DNA of 54,318 nt from Calothrix sp. HK-06 (GTDB taxonomy: Bacteria; Cyanobacteriota; Cyanobacteriia; Cyanobacteriales; Nostocaceae): assembly GCF_001904745.1 (NCBI RefSeq), contig NZ_MRCD01000063.1:1-54318 (forward strand), given 5' to 3'. Below are positions 42,514 to 50,658 of this stretch, piece after piece; within the stretch, counting starts at the first letter, position 1, and each line of letters opens with the position of its first letter. The notes under the pieces are model-generated. The model ran no database searches. It worked only from the letters and a program-made list of their open reading frames with translations, and was not told where the DNA came from. Both the position numbers and the translations under genes were made by a program.

Positions 42514-43308
42514 ATGGGTTTATTCGACAGAATTAGACGAGTGGTCAGTTCAAACCTGAACGACATGGTGAGCAAAGCTGAAGATCCTGAGAAAATGCTG
42601 GAACAAGCGATTCTGGAAATGCAGGAGGACTTGGTACAGTTACGTCAGGGTGTTGCACAGGCTATTGCAGCACAAAAGCGTACTGAAAAGCAATATAACG
42701 ATGCCCAAAACGAAATTAATAAGTGGCAGCGTAACGCGCAGCTAGCTTTACAAAAGGGTGACGAGAACTTAGCTCGTCAAGCTTTGGAAAGGAAAAAATC
42801 CTTTACAGATTCTGGAACTGCGTTGAAAGAAAGCTTAGACCAGCAAACAACCCAAGTGGAAACTCTCAAACGTAGTTTAATTCAACTTGAGAGCAAAATT
42901 TCTGAAGCCAAAACTAAGAAAGAGATGCTCAAAGCTCGTATTACCGCAGCTAAAGCACAAGAGCAACTTCAAGGTATGGTGCGCGGTATGAATACATCTA
43001 GCGCAATGTCAGCTTTTGAGCGGATGGAAGAAAAAGTCCTGATGCAAGAAGCACGTGCCCAGTCCGCAGCGGAATTAGCAGGCGCCGATTTAGAGACTCA
43101 ATTTGCTAAATTAGAAGCAGGTAGCGACGTTGACGATGAGTTAGCTGCACTCAAAGCACAAATGACATTGGGCCCAGCGCAAGCGCCAAATCAACCCCAA
43201 CTGCCCGGACAAACCACCGCACAACCACAAGCATCAACTCCATCTAAATCAGAAGAAGTTGTTGATGCCGAACTAGAATCGCTCCGCAAACAATTAGACA
43301 ACATGTAA
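42514..43308 (+). CDS. vipp1: Vipp1/IM30, thylakoid membrane maintenance protein
   Basis: A 264-residue PspA-family protein with N-terminal amphipathic helix (G-L-F-D-R-I-R-R-V-V-S-S-N-L-N-D) and the A-E-D-P-E-K-M-L-E-Q-A-I block near residues 22-33. In contrast to its upstream paralogue it has a Pro/Gln-rich linker (about 213-245) and a final helix (V-V-D-A-E-L-E-S-L-R-K-Q-L-D-N-M), the diagnostic Vipp1 C-terminal extension. Vipp1 forms large rings and rods on thylakoid and plasma membranes. It has its own terminator at 43351, and the 200-bp gap suggests its own promoter. Confidence 0.95.
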   Translation: MGLFDRIRRVVSSNLNDMVSKAEDPEKMLEQAILEMQEDLVQLRQGVAQAIAAQKRTEKQYNDAQNEINKWQRNAQLALQKGDENLARQALERKKSFTDSGTALKESLDQQTTQVETLKRSLIQLESKISEAKTKKEMLKARITAAKAQEQLQGMVRGMNTSSAMSAFERMEEKVLMQEARAQSAAELAGADLETQFAKLEAGSDVDDELAALKAQMTLGPAQAPNQPQLPGQTTAQPQASTPSKSEEVVDAELESLRKQLDNM

Positions 43309-43350
43309 GAATATAAACAGTTTGTATTTTTACAAAATATTTCATTTTTA

Positions 43351-43381
43351 AATCCCACAAAGTTATATTTGTGGGATTTTG
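43351..43381 (+). terminator. Rho-independent terminator of vipp1
   Basis: AATCCCACAAA/TTTGTGGGATT, an 11-bp perfect stem with a 6-nt loop followed by a short T run, 42 bp after the vipp1 stop. On the opposite strand it is preceded by A-rich DNA and is less convincing. Confidence 0.8.
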
Positions 43382-43408
43382 TAATCTAATCTGCGGTAAT
43401 CTTTAATA

Positions 43409-43753
43409 ATGAATTACGACACCGCGCGCAAAGTCCTTATTGACCAAGCGATTACAAATTTAGACAATCCTGACGCCTTGCTGATACGAATGCAGCAGGG
43501 TAAACCTCCCGTTCCAGGTCAAATAACATCCATACTATTAGCTTTAAAAGTCGCGTTTGAAGCTCTTAAAGAAGCGACCACTTTAGACCGCGAACTTACC
43601 TATGCTTTATACCTATTATCTTTAAGAACACAACAGTTATTTGCAATTGGGCGTAAAAACGGTATTGACTGGCCTCCTTTACTAAAAGAAGACTTACTAA
43701 GAATTTCCGCAGCTTGCGAAAGCATTTTTTCAGGAACATGGCAAAACAATTAG
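43409..43753 (+). CDS. Conserved cyanobacterial hypothetical protein
   Basis: A 114-residue helical, soluble protein with no signal peptide. Distinctive segments are D-A-L-L-I-R-M-Q-Q-G-K-P-P-V-P-G-Q-I-T-S-I-L-L-A-L-K near residues 22-47 and D-W-P-P-L-L-K-E-D-L-L-R-I near 87-99. It reads as a conserved cyanobacterial protein of unknown function. It is rightward after the vipp1 terminator and is followed by a dispersed repeat and a convergent gene. Confidence 0.75.
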   Translation: MNYDTARKVLIDQAITNLDNPDALLIRMQQGKPPVPGQITSILLALKVAFEALKEATTLDRELTYALYLLSLRTQQLFAIGRKNGIDWPPLLKEDLLRISAACESIFSGTWQNN

Positions 43754-43830
43754 TAGGTTGGGGAGGCACCGCGTTGCCGGGGTTGCCCCGGTTGAAGCGA
43801 GTGCCGTTGGAGGAACGGAACCCAACCAAG
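43754..43830. repeat. GGTTGGG-type dispersed repeat
   Basis: A GC-rich block starting GTAGGTTGGGG directly after the stop at 43753, containing GCCGGGGTTGCCCCGG (imperfect hairpin) and CCGTTGGAGGAACGG, and ending GGAACCCAACC. The outer GGTTGGG/CCCAACC arms are complementary. The shorter relative GGTTGGGTGGAACG...ACCCAAC is at 29101-29128. Repeats of this style are common in filamentous cyanobacteria. Confidence 0.65.
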
Positions 43831-43834
43831 ATGC

Positions 43835-44428
43835 TTATCGGTTTCTTAATTCTGTTTCGAGTTTATCGATATCGCTTTTTAATAGTACAGTCATCTGCCC
43901 TGTAAAAGCGTTACCATTTTTAGGTTTAGCAATTTCCATCCAGTAAGCATAACGGTCTCCCATTCTTAACTGACCGCGTAATGCTTCACGAACAGGTGTT
44001 CTTGCTAAACGTGCTGAATTTATTGCACTTTGGTTTGGATAATCGTAAATTAATTGCGCGCGTTTAAAATCTTGATATATATCTAAACCATAAATTATTC
44101 TTAGTGATTCCTGTAAGCGCTCAAAACTCATTCCGTTGATAGCATCATACATTGATAGTCTTTCTGTACGTATTTTACTCCGGTCTTGAGAAAAACTTAC
44201 GGCGCCTGGAGGTAGTACAGATGCTTGGAAAGTAAATCGTTGTGCTGCGGTATCACTTCTTTGTATAAAAAAACGTTCACCTCGCTTCGGTTTGAGTGTA
44301 GCATGTCCTTTTAACCAGGCGCCTACTTCTTCGGTACTTTGTCCTGGCAATGCTAGCGCATGGTTTGTAAAAGTTAAAAAAGTAAAAGGTAATAGCCAGA
44401 GGGAAATTAATTGCTTGTTTAGTTTCAT
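43835..44428 (-). CDS. Exported hypothetical protein
   Basis: A 197-residue protein with a Sec signal peptide (hydrophobic stretch about 8-24, cleavage near A-L-A-L-P). The mature part is basic and mixed alpha/beta, with W-L-K-G-H-A-T-L-K-P and a middle segment Y-G-L-D-I-Y-Q-D-F-K-R-A-Q-L-I-Y-D-Y-P. No cysteines and no known domain. Probably periplasmic. It is convergent with the gene at 43409. Function unknown. Confidence 0.72.
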   Translation of the reverse strand: MKLNKQLISLWLLPFTFLTFTNHALALPGQSTEEVGAWLKGHATLKPKRGERFFIQRSDTAAQRFTFQASVLPPGAVSFSQDRSKIRTERLSMYDAINGMSFERLQESLRIIYGLDIYQDFKRAQLIYDYPNQSAINSARLARTPVREALRGQLRMGDRYAYWMEIAKPKNGNAFTGQMTVLLKSDIDKLETELRNR

Positions 44429-44589
44429 ATCTCTTTATCAAGTTAAGGGATTATACTGACATACCCCTGGTATCAATATGGGGTAATATTAGTTTTCCCT
44501 TTTTTGATAGAATTCTCTTCACACGGGCAAAAACCTTTATATACTACATAACCAAATACTTTATCAACGATATAAATAACAAAACGAAA

Positions 44590-44616
44590 GGGCAGACAAA
44601 ATAAAATTGTCTGCCC
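44590..44616 (-). terminator. Rho-independent terminator of the J-domain gene
   Basis: GGGCAGACAA/TTGTCTGCCC, a perfect 10-bp stem with a 7-nt loop. On the minus strand it is followed by TTTCGTTTTG. It lies 56 bp after the stop of the J-domain gene. Confidence 0.75.
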
Positions 44617-44671
44617 TAGAACATATGCAATAATTTAGGGTAGATGAATTATAGCACTCTTAACAAGACTA

Positions 44672-45736
44672 TCAATACCTAACATACCTATCAAAATCAT
44701 CAAACATATCCTCTAAAAGCTCATCCATCATTTCCTGCTGTAATGAGCGCAAAATCTCAGGCCCCTGTAGAAACTGCTTGACAGAAATTTTACTTTGGTT
44801 AAAGTCTTGGGCGTAATCACGTATCTGAGATATTATATTGATTTGATTTTCGAGTTGTTCCGTAATTGTATCAAGCGGCTCAACTCCTTGTTTTCTAAAT
44901 TTTCGGAAGTCTGTTACCATTCCCCCTTGAGGTGTCTTTTTCGCTTCTCTAAGTGAGTTCTTCAAACTTTCAAATTGCGTTTTGAGAACTCCATTTTGCT
45001 GCTCGATACGTAGACACTTACGATTTAAGTCATCTTCATTACTACTATCTATTTGTTCTCCAACTTGATACTGTTGTTCAATTTCTAAAAGCCTCGCTAA
45101 ATCTCCTTCAGTATACGCTCGATTAATTTCTTTCATTATTTCTGTGTGACGTTCTTGGGTTTCACTGTCACTAGCTTTATCTGGGTGAAAAACTTCGGCT
45201 AACCGCAAAAATATATGACGGATTTTTTTAGAAGATTCACTACGACTTGCAGATGCAGATTGTGCTTCTGCATCTGATTGATAATAATAGTGCTGGTGTG
45301 ATTGATTTGATTTATGAAAATCTTCGTCACCATTAAATTTTTCTTCTATTTCTATTTCTTCTTGTTCTATAGGCTGAGGACTAATTATTTCAGCATATTG
45401 TAAACTACGATAAATTTCTTCAATTTTCTTTTTATTTTGCTTGTTTAGCTTTTTATTTTTAAGAATTTCATTAAATATCGCGTGAATTTCTTTATCAAGA
45501 ATTGCTAGTTTCTGAATATTTGGAGTTGCTCGACCATACACTTCTGTTGCAACAGTACGCATTTGCTCTAGAAATTTATCTAACTCCGTGCGTTTCTTCT
45601 TTATTTGCTTGAGCAGCTTTTGGTGTTCAATTTCAAGACCTTCCAAACGTAGGTGGACTTGGCTCGGTGCCAAAGTGGCGGTCGCGGTAGCGCTAGTAGT
45701 CGTGCGTTTTAAAGTTGGTGAAGATTTTCGAGGCAT
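44672..45736 (-). CDS. J-domain protein with coiled coils
   Basis: A 354-residue protein. Its central part (about 167-225) is a J domain with the HPD motif in V-F-H-P-D-K and the downstream E-I-N-R-A-Y helix, so it can stimulate a DnaK ATPase. The J domain is flanked by long charged coiled coils: a Lys/Glu-rich N-terminal half (about 25-130) and a C-terminal helix region. There is no G/F region or zinc centre, so it is a type C (specialised) J protein. A Ser/Thr/Ala-rich first 25 residues is disordered. The client is unknown. Confidence 0.85.
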   Translation of the reverse strand: MPRKSSPTLKRTTTSATATATLAPSQVHLRLEGLEIEHQKLLKQIKKKRTELDKFLEQMRTVATEVYGRATPNIQKLAILDKEIHAIFNEILKNKKLNKQNKKKIEEIYRSLQYAEIISPQPIEQEEIEIEEKFNGDEDFHKSNQSHQHYYYQSDAEAQSASASRSESSKKIRHIFLRLAEVFHPDKASDSETQERHTEIMKEINRAYTEGDLARLLEIEQQYQVGEQIDSSNEDDLNRKCLRIEQQNGVLKTQFESLKNSLREAKKTPQGGMVTDFRKFRKQGVEPLDTITEQLENQINIISQIRDYAQDFNQSKISVKQFLQGPEILRSLQQEMMDELLEDMFDDFDRYVRY

Positions 45737-45893
45737 GAGACCAACGAGTTTTACAGAGGGTGTTTACCGAATATTTTGAACTAAATTGACACAAATTATT
45801 ACAAAAGTTACTTTTCAAAACACAAAATTAATTTTACTGTACCGTCTATTGTACTACTTTAATCTCAGATTACAAATATATTTCCACCAAAAA

Positions 45894-46922
45894 TTACCCA
45901 GGCTGTATTGCTACTTTAATGACTTTGCGCTCACGCATATCTACGAATACTTGCTCTAAATCTTTTAAAGGACGTTGTTCGCTAATAAGCAATTCAAAAG
46001 GTATTCTACGACTTGCAATTAGTGACAGCGCTTCACGCACAAAATAAGGGGTGTTATGAAATACACCTTTAATTATCAATTCGCTGTAATGTAACACCTC
46101 TGTACTTACAGAAATGTTTGTATTTTTAGGACATCCGCCAAATAAGTTTACAGTGGCGCCTGCTCTGGCACAAGCAATAGCCGTCTCCCAAACAGTTTTA
46201 TCTCCTGTTGCTTCAATAACTATATCGGCGCCATAACCATCTGTTAATTCTTTCACTTTTTCTGGAATATCTGGCAATCCATGATAATTAAAAGCTTCTA
46301 CTGCCCCAAATTTCTTCGCTATCTCTAATCTTTGATCATTACCACCAAAAACTAGTATTTTTGCATTATAGTCCAAAGCGAGTTTAGCAACAAACATTAA
46401 ACCAATGGCGCCATCACCAAGCAAAACAACTCTATCACCTGGTTTAATATTCGAGCGGGCAACACCATGCAGTACACACGCTAACGGTTCCGTCATTGCT
46501 GCGAGTTGATATGGTACATCAGGCAGCAACAATAAATTCTGCTCAACAATCTGAGCAGGAATTTTAAGATATTGTGCGAATGTACCGTTGTTCCAAGTTA
46601 AATTCGGACAAAGTGAAAATTCTTGCTTTTTACAAAAGAAACAGTGACCGCAGGGTGCAGAATTATTAGCAACCACAGCGTCACCAACTTTCCATTTGGT
46701 TACACCAGCACCTACGGCAACAATTTCTCCTGCTGCTTCATGTCCAAATAAAGTGGGAGGTTTTAGCATTTTCGCATGACCACCCCGGCGCCATACCTTT
46801 AAGTCTGTGCCACATGTTGTTGCAGCATGTACTTTGATGACGACTTCACCTATATTAGGTATGGGGTCGTTTACTTGAGATAGCCTTAAATCTTCTTGAC
46901 CGTAAAGTAAAGCAGCGAGCAT
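45894..46922 (-). CDS. Zinc-dependent alcohol dehydrogenase family protein
   Basis: A 342-residue medium-chain dehydrogenase. The catalytic-zinc Cys is in T-C-G-T-D near residue 37, with G-H-E-A-A-G near 60-65. The structural-zinc cysteines follow a C-x2-C-x2-C-x7-C pattern (C-G-H-C-F-F-C-K). The Rossmann motif G-D-G-A-I-G-L near 169-175 binds NAD(P). Overall it resembles sorbitol/threonine-dehydrogenase-like members; substrate unknown. The ATG at 46922 is immediately preceded by a palindromic repeat that occupies the place of the ribosome binding site. Confidence 0.9.
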   Translation of the reverse strand: MLAALLYGQEDLRLSQVNDPIPNIGEVVIKVHAATTCGTDLKVWRRGGHAKMLKPPTLFGHEAAGEIVAVGAGVTKWKVGDAVVANNSAPCGHCFFCKKQEFSLCPNLTWNNGTFAQYLKIPAQIVEQNLLLLPDVPYQLAAMTEPLACVLHGVARSNIKPGDRVVLLGDGAIGLMFVAKLALDYNAKILVFGGNDQRLEIAKKFGAVEAFNYHGLPDIPEKVKELTDGYGADIVIEATGDKTVWETAIACARAGATVNLFGGCPKNTNISVSTEVLHYSELIIKGVFHNTPYFVREALSLIASRRIPFELLISEQRPLKDLEQVFVDMRERKVIKVAIQPG

Positions 46923-46923
46923 A

Positions 46924-46986
46924 AGAAACCGGGTTTCTACCCGAAATTGTTCTTTTATTAGAATATCAATAAAGAAACCCGGTTTC
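46924..46986. repeat. AGAAACCGGGTTTCT palindromes directly upstream of ADH start
   Basis: AGAAACCGGGTTTCT at 46924-46938 and the related AGAAACCCGGTTTC at 46973-46986, separated by AT-rich DNA. The two can pair with each other or fold singly. The first begins one base before the ADH start codon (ATG first base 46922). Copies or relatives occur at 13093-13107 and in the stem at 33408. Confidence 0.75.
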
Positions 46987-46990
46987 GCTC

Positions 46991-47167
46991 CTATGATTGC
47001 GGGGCTACTCCAAGATTTCTAGATTCTGCTGTGGGTACGCGATTAACTGTTAGTAAGGAAACTTCTTGGCGACAAGATTGACATAACCAGTAAACTTTAC
47101 CGTGGCGAACGTGACGCAACAGCATGGAACTACCGCAACAGGGACAACTGTTAGCTCTCATACTCAT
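46991..47167 (-). CDS. 58-residue zinc-ribbon protein
   Basis: A short gene that falls below usual length cut-offs. It encodes 58 residues with C-P-C-C-G near 8-12 and C-Q-S-C near 29-32, i.e. two paired cysteine knuckles for one zinc, flanked by M-L-L-R-H-V-R-H-G-K-V-Y-W-L and E-V-S-L-L. The ATG at 47167 has AAGGAG with a 9-nt spacing, the best site in this region. It sits between the GT4 gene and the ADH in the same direction. Function unknown; small zinc ribbons of this kind are common in cyanobacteria. Confidence 0.7.
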   Translation of the reverse strand: MSMRANSCPCCGSSMLLRHVRHGKVYWLCQSCRQEVSLLTVNRVPTAESRNLGVAPQS

Positions 47168-47242
47168 ACTATTGTTCTCCTTTTAAATTATTTAACGTTG
47201 TTGATTTGTTGTTGATTTAAGGGGCTATGCACGCCCGACTGA

Positions 47243-48313
47243 TTAAAATTTGATTTTGGCTGCGTGGATACGTCCGTTCTGATTAATTCGACTTTGAATG
47301 ATTTTTTCATACACTTGCTCGTATCCATCAACCATGCGAGCTACGCTAAAGTTGTTTTCTACATGTTTGCGACAGTCATGACGGCTAAGTTGCAGCGCTA
47401 CAGGAACCATTGCGGCCATTTCCTCATAACTAGTACAAACCATTCCAGTCACTCCGTGGGCAATAACCTCTGGTACGGCGCCCATATTCATTGCAATCAC
47501 TGGCGTACCAGTTGCCATTGATTCAATCATTACCAAACCAAAAGGTTCTCGCCATGTAATTGGAAATAGTGCGAGTGCGGCATTACCTAGAAGTTCGACT
47601 TTCTGGGTATTACTGACTTCTCCTAAAAACTTGATATGCTCACCGTCAATATGTGGAGCTATTTCGCGTTCAAAGAATTCTGCGTCTACTACATCGACTT
47701 TTCCAGCCATTTTTAGGCACCATCCAGTCGCACGCGCAATCTTAATTGCATGTTGCGGGCCTTTTTCGGGTGAAAAGCGTCCTAAGAATGCTAAGTAAGG
47801 CTTAGTTTCTTGTGGTTGAGCAATAAATGGATAGTCTTCTGAGTTAATACCGTTGTAAACTGTATCAACGTAATTGAGGTCTATTTGACGTTGAGTGTTG
47901 CTAATGCTAACAAATGGTTGCTTTTTATGATGGGTGTAAACGTTTGTATTTTCACTGTTAAAACTGCCATGCAAGCTATGCACCGTTGGTGTTAGTACAA
48001 AGTTAGCGCTTAGTAATGCCGGAACCCCTACATGGGAGTGAATAATATCGAATTCCTCAGCGCGCTGATAAACTTGGCTAAGTTGGAGCGTTTCGTATGC
48101 CGAATATTCCCGTAAATTTGGGTCTAAACGTAATGCACGCGGACAAACTGCTTCTAACTTCGCTTCTGTATATGAATCACCAGACGCGAATAAAGTAACA
48201 TCGTGACCTCGACGTACTAATTCATCTGTCAGACGACTCACTACCAGTTCGATGCCTCCGTAAGTTGGAGGTGGAACCCGTTCCCACAAGGGAGCTACTT
48301 GAGCGATTTTCAT
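47243..48313 (-). CDS. Glycosyltransferase family 4 protein
   Basis: A 356-residue retaining glycosyltransferase of the GT4 type with two Rossmann domains. The N-terminus has the family start I-A-x-V-A-P-L-W-E-R-V-P-P-x-x-Y-G-G-I-E. The nucleotide-sugar region has F-L-G-R-F-S-P-E-K-G near 173-182, and the late E-P-F-G-L-V-M-I-E-S-M-A-T-G-T-P-V motif near 260-276 carries the E-x7-E pair. It probably transfers a hexose to a lipid or polysaccharide. Transcribed leftward, followed by the zinc-ribbon gene and the ADH. Confidence 0.92.
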   Translation of the reverse strand: MKIAQVAPLWERVPPPTYGGIELVVSRLTDELVRRGHDVTLFASGDSYTEAKLEAVCPRALRLDPNLREYSAYETLQLSQVYQRAEEFDIIHSHVGVPALLSANFVLTPTVHSLHGSFNSENTNVYTHHKKQPFVSISNTQRQIDLNYVDTVYNGINSEDYPFIAQPQETKPYLAFLGRFSPEKGPQHAIKIARATGWCLKMAGKVDVVDAEFFEREIAPHIDGEHIKFLGEVSNTQKVELLGNAALALFPITWREPFGLVMIESMATGTPVIAMNMGAVPEVIAHGVTGMVCTSYEEMAAMVPVALQLSRHDCRKHVENNFSVARMVDGYEQVYEKIIQSRINQNGRIHAAKIKF

Positions 48314-48843
48314 AACTTGTGAAAGGTACAGGTGAAAAGGTTCGATATTTCAGAACCAATATTTCAAATGTGGTAGAGCATTTATACTCACCCACAAACA
48401 GTTTACATCAAATCAAGGTGTCTACTAGAAAGTATTTTTTCCGGTTATCCGTACTTGACACAATCTATTTACTGATTTCTGTCAACCAGTCATTAATCAT
48501 TAGGTAACTACATTAATAACATTACAATCAACTATGAATACGCTTCATCTATCCTGGGGATCATTGAAAGCAGCACGAGAATATAGACTAAACAATATGA
48601 ATCGCGATTTCTAGCGCCGATATTATACCCTATCCAAAACCTTATAAAATAAAGCGGCGCCTGTAAACAACAAAAACTACGAAAAAAAATATAACTTTAC
48701 AAAAATCAATTAAGATTTTAGTCAGATGCGCTACAAAATTTCATGATTACCTTGTAACATTAGCGCTATTGATAATTTACGAATCGTCCGATGAAAAATA
48801 CTAATCTTTGCTTAGATATTAAAAAATTACCCAGATAAAAATA
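48314..48843. other. Intergenic region between divergent GT4 and xth genes
   Basis: About 530 bp, AT-rich. A 26-codon frame from the ATG at 48534 exists but has no ribosome binding site. A GGCGCC site lies near 48656. No hairpin, repeat or RNA gene recognised. It must contain both divergent promoters. Confidence 0.4.
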
Positions 48844-49626
48844 ATGAAAATTGCTACTTGGAACGTTAACTCAATTCGCACACGTTTAGAACATGTTGCT
48901 GACTGGCTAAAACAAAACCCTGTTGATGTGCTTTGCGTGCAAGAGACCAAAGTTATTGACAAAGACTTTCCACTCTCCAAGTTTGAGGCATTAAATTATC
49001 ACACATATATATATGGACAAAAATCTTATAACGGAGTTGCGATACTCAGTAAAAAGCCAGTTGAACAAGTAAGTACAGGTTTTACAAGCGTACTTCCTGA
49101 ATTAGACCCAATATGGGATGAACAAAAACGAGTTATTACAGGTGTAATTGACTCTGTGAGAATTTTAAATCTCTACGTACCTAACGGTTCCGAAGTCGGT
49201 TGTGATAAATACGAATTTAAATTACATTGGCTGACCGTACTGCGAAAATACTTACAAGCTTTATTATCAGAGAATACTAAAATTTGCATGTGTGGTGACT
49301 TTAATATCGCCCTTGAAGATAAGGATATTCACGAAAAAGCCGATATAAAAAATCACATCATGTCATCTGATGCCGAACGTCAAGCTCTCAAAAGTGTTTT
49401 GGAATTAGGTTTCGCGGATGCTTTTCGTAAATTTACTTCAGAAGCAGGTCATTACAGTTGGTGGGACTACCGCGCAATGGCATTTCGTCGTAACATGGGC
49501 TGGCGCATTGACCATCATTACTTAACACCCGAACTATACGAACGCGCAGTAAGTTGTGTAATTGATAAGGCGCCTCGTAAGCTAGAAAAACCCAGCGACC
49601 ACGCCCCAGTTATCGTAGAATTTTAA
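48844..49626 (+). CDS. xth: Exodeoxyribonuclease III (AP endonuclease)
   Basis: Xth cuts DNA 5' to abasic sites and has 3' exonuclease activity, working in base excision repair downstream of glycosylases such as Nth. The 260-residue protein starts with the standard K-I-A-T-W-N-V-N-S-I-R-T-R and has the metal-binding Q-E-T-K near 36-39, the Y-V-P-N-G motif near 117, G-D-F-N-I-A near 154-159, and the catalytic S-D-H-A-P-V near the end. Monocistronic, with a purine stretch rather than a clear AGGAG before its ATG. Confidence 0.97.
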   Translation: MKIATWNVNSIRTRLEHVADWLKQNPVDVLCVQETKVIDKDFPLSKFEALNYHTYIYGQKSYNGVAILSKKPVEQVSTGFTSVLPELDPIWDEQKRVITGVIDSVRILNLYVPNGSEVGCDKYEFKLHWLTVLRKYLQALLSENTKICMCGDFNIALEDKDIHEKADIKNHIMSSDAERQALKSVLELGFADAFRKFTSEAGHYSWWDYRAMAFRRNMGWRIDHHYLTPELYERAVSCVIDKAPRKLEKPSDHAPVIVEF

Positions 49627-49764
49627 TCTACAACATCAATCTCTGTTAATTCATGAACATATAAAGGTCTAGGCACTAACTGTTTAATCATTGCGATATT
49701 CGCCCATTTTTTTACAACTTATTAAAATTGATTAAGAACTCAAAACCTATAACCCCTAATCTTT

Positions 49765-50640
49765 ATGTTTTTGGTAACAGGAGCAACTGGTGGAATCGGG
49801 CGCCGAGTAGTGAGGCTTTTACGCGAATCAAACCATAAAGTACGTGCGTTCGTTCGTTTAAGTTCACATTATGGAGAGTTAGAACATCGAGGCGCCGAGT
49901 TATTTATCGGTGACTTACGTTTTGAGCGCGATATAAAAAAAGCTTGTCAAGGTGTTCGATATATCATTAGTACTCATGGTTCTGATGGTGATGCACTGGC
50001 GTTAGACTACCGCGCGAACATAGAACTAATTGACCGAGCCAAGGAAGTTGGAGTAGAGCATTTTGTATTCATCTCTGTACTAGGTGCAGATAGAGGTTAT
50101 GAAGATGCACCTGTATTTAAGGCAAAACGTGAAGTAGAAAAGTATTTAACCTCTAGTGGCTTAAATTACACTATTTTACGTCCGGCTGGTTTAGCATCTA
50201 ATTTATTACCGCTTGCCGAACGTTTTCGTGAAACCGGGATATATGTACTTATTGGCGACCCTAAAAATCGAACTTCGATAGTGAGTACCGATGATTTGGC
50301 GAAAATAGCTGTTAATTCAGTTAGTGTTATTGGCGCCCGTAATCAAATTTTTCCTGTCGGTGGGCCGTCAATATTAACGCGTGAAGATATACCGCGTACA
50401 TTGAGTCGTATTTTTAATAAAGAGCCAGTTATAATCAATGCACCATTATTTTTAGTAGATGGGTTCCGGGGTGCATTAGAATTGATTAATCCCCAAGCGC
50501 AAAAATCTTTGGGAACCTTTAGAACATTGCTAGCAAACGAATTTTTCTGTAAAACTGAAGAAATTACTAATTTAGAAGCTATTTTCACTTTCCCCTTGGA
50601 ACCGTTGGAAAGCTTCTTAAAACGCTATCTTTCAATATAA
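49765..50640 (+). CDS. Atypical SDR / NmrA-like NAD(P)-binding protein
   Basis: A 291-residue extended Rossmann-fold protein of the atypical short-chain dehydrogenase group (NmrA/Ycf39-like). The cofactor loop is T-G-A-T-G-G-I-G-R near residues 5-13, with A-F-V-R near 28-31 and a conserved I-L-R-P-A-G-L near 143-149. The catalytic Tyr-Lys pair of classical SDRs is not in place, which suggests a sensor or assembly role. A chlorophyll-related role like Ycf39 is possible but unproven. The HlyD gene starts 18 bp downstream. Confidence 0.88.
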   Translation: MFLVTGATGGIGRRVVRLLRESNHKVRAFVRLSSHYGELEHRGAELFIGDLRFERDIKKACQGVRYIISTHGSDGDALALDYRANIELIDRAKEVGVEHFVFISVLGADRGYEDAPVFKAKREVEKYLTSSGLNYTILRPAGLASNLLPLAERFRETGIYVLIGDPKNRTSIVSTDDLAKIAVNSVSVIGARNQIFPVGGPSILTREDIPRTLSRIFNKEPVIINAPLFLVDGFRGALELINPQAQKSLGTFRTLLANEFFCKTEEITNLEAIFTFPLEPLESFLKRYLSI

Positions 50641-50658
50641 GTACCAATCAAAAATTTT

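Noticed and set aside
48534-48614. 26-codon open frame before xth
   Set aside because: Has an ATG and stop but no ribosome binding site and nothing family-like; could be chance in a 530-bp gap.
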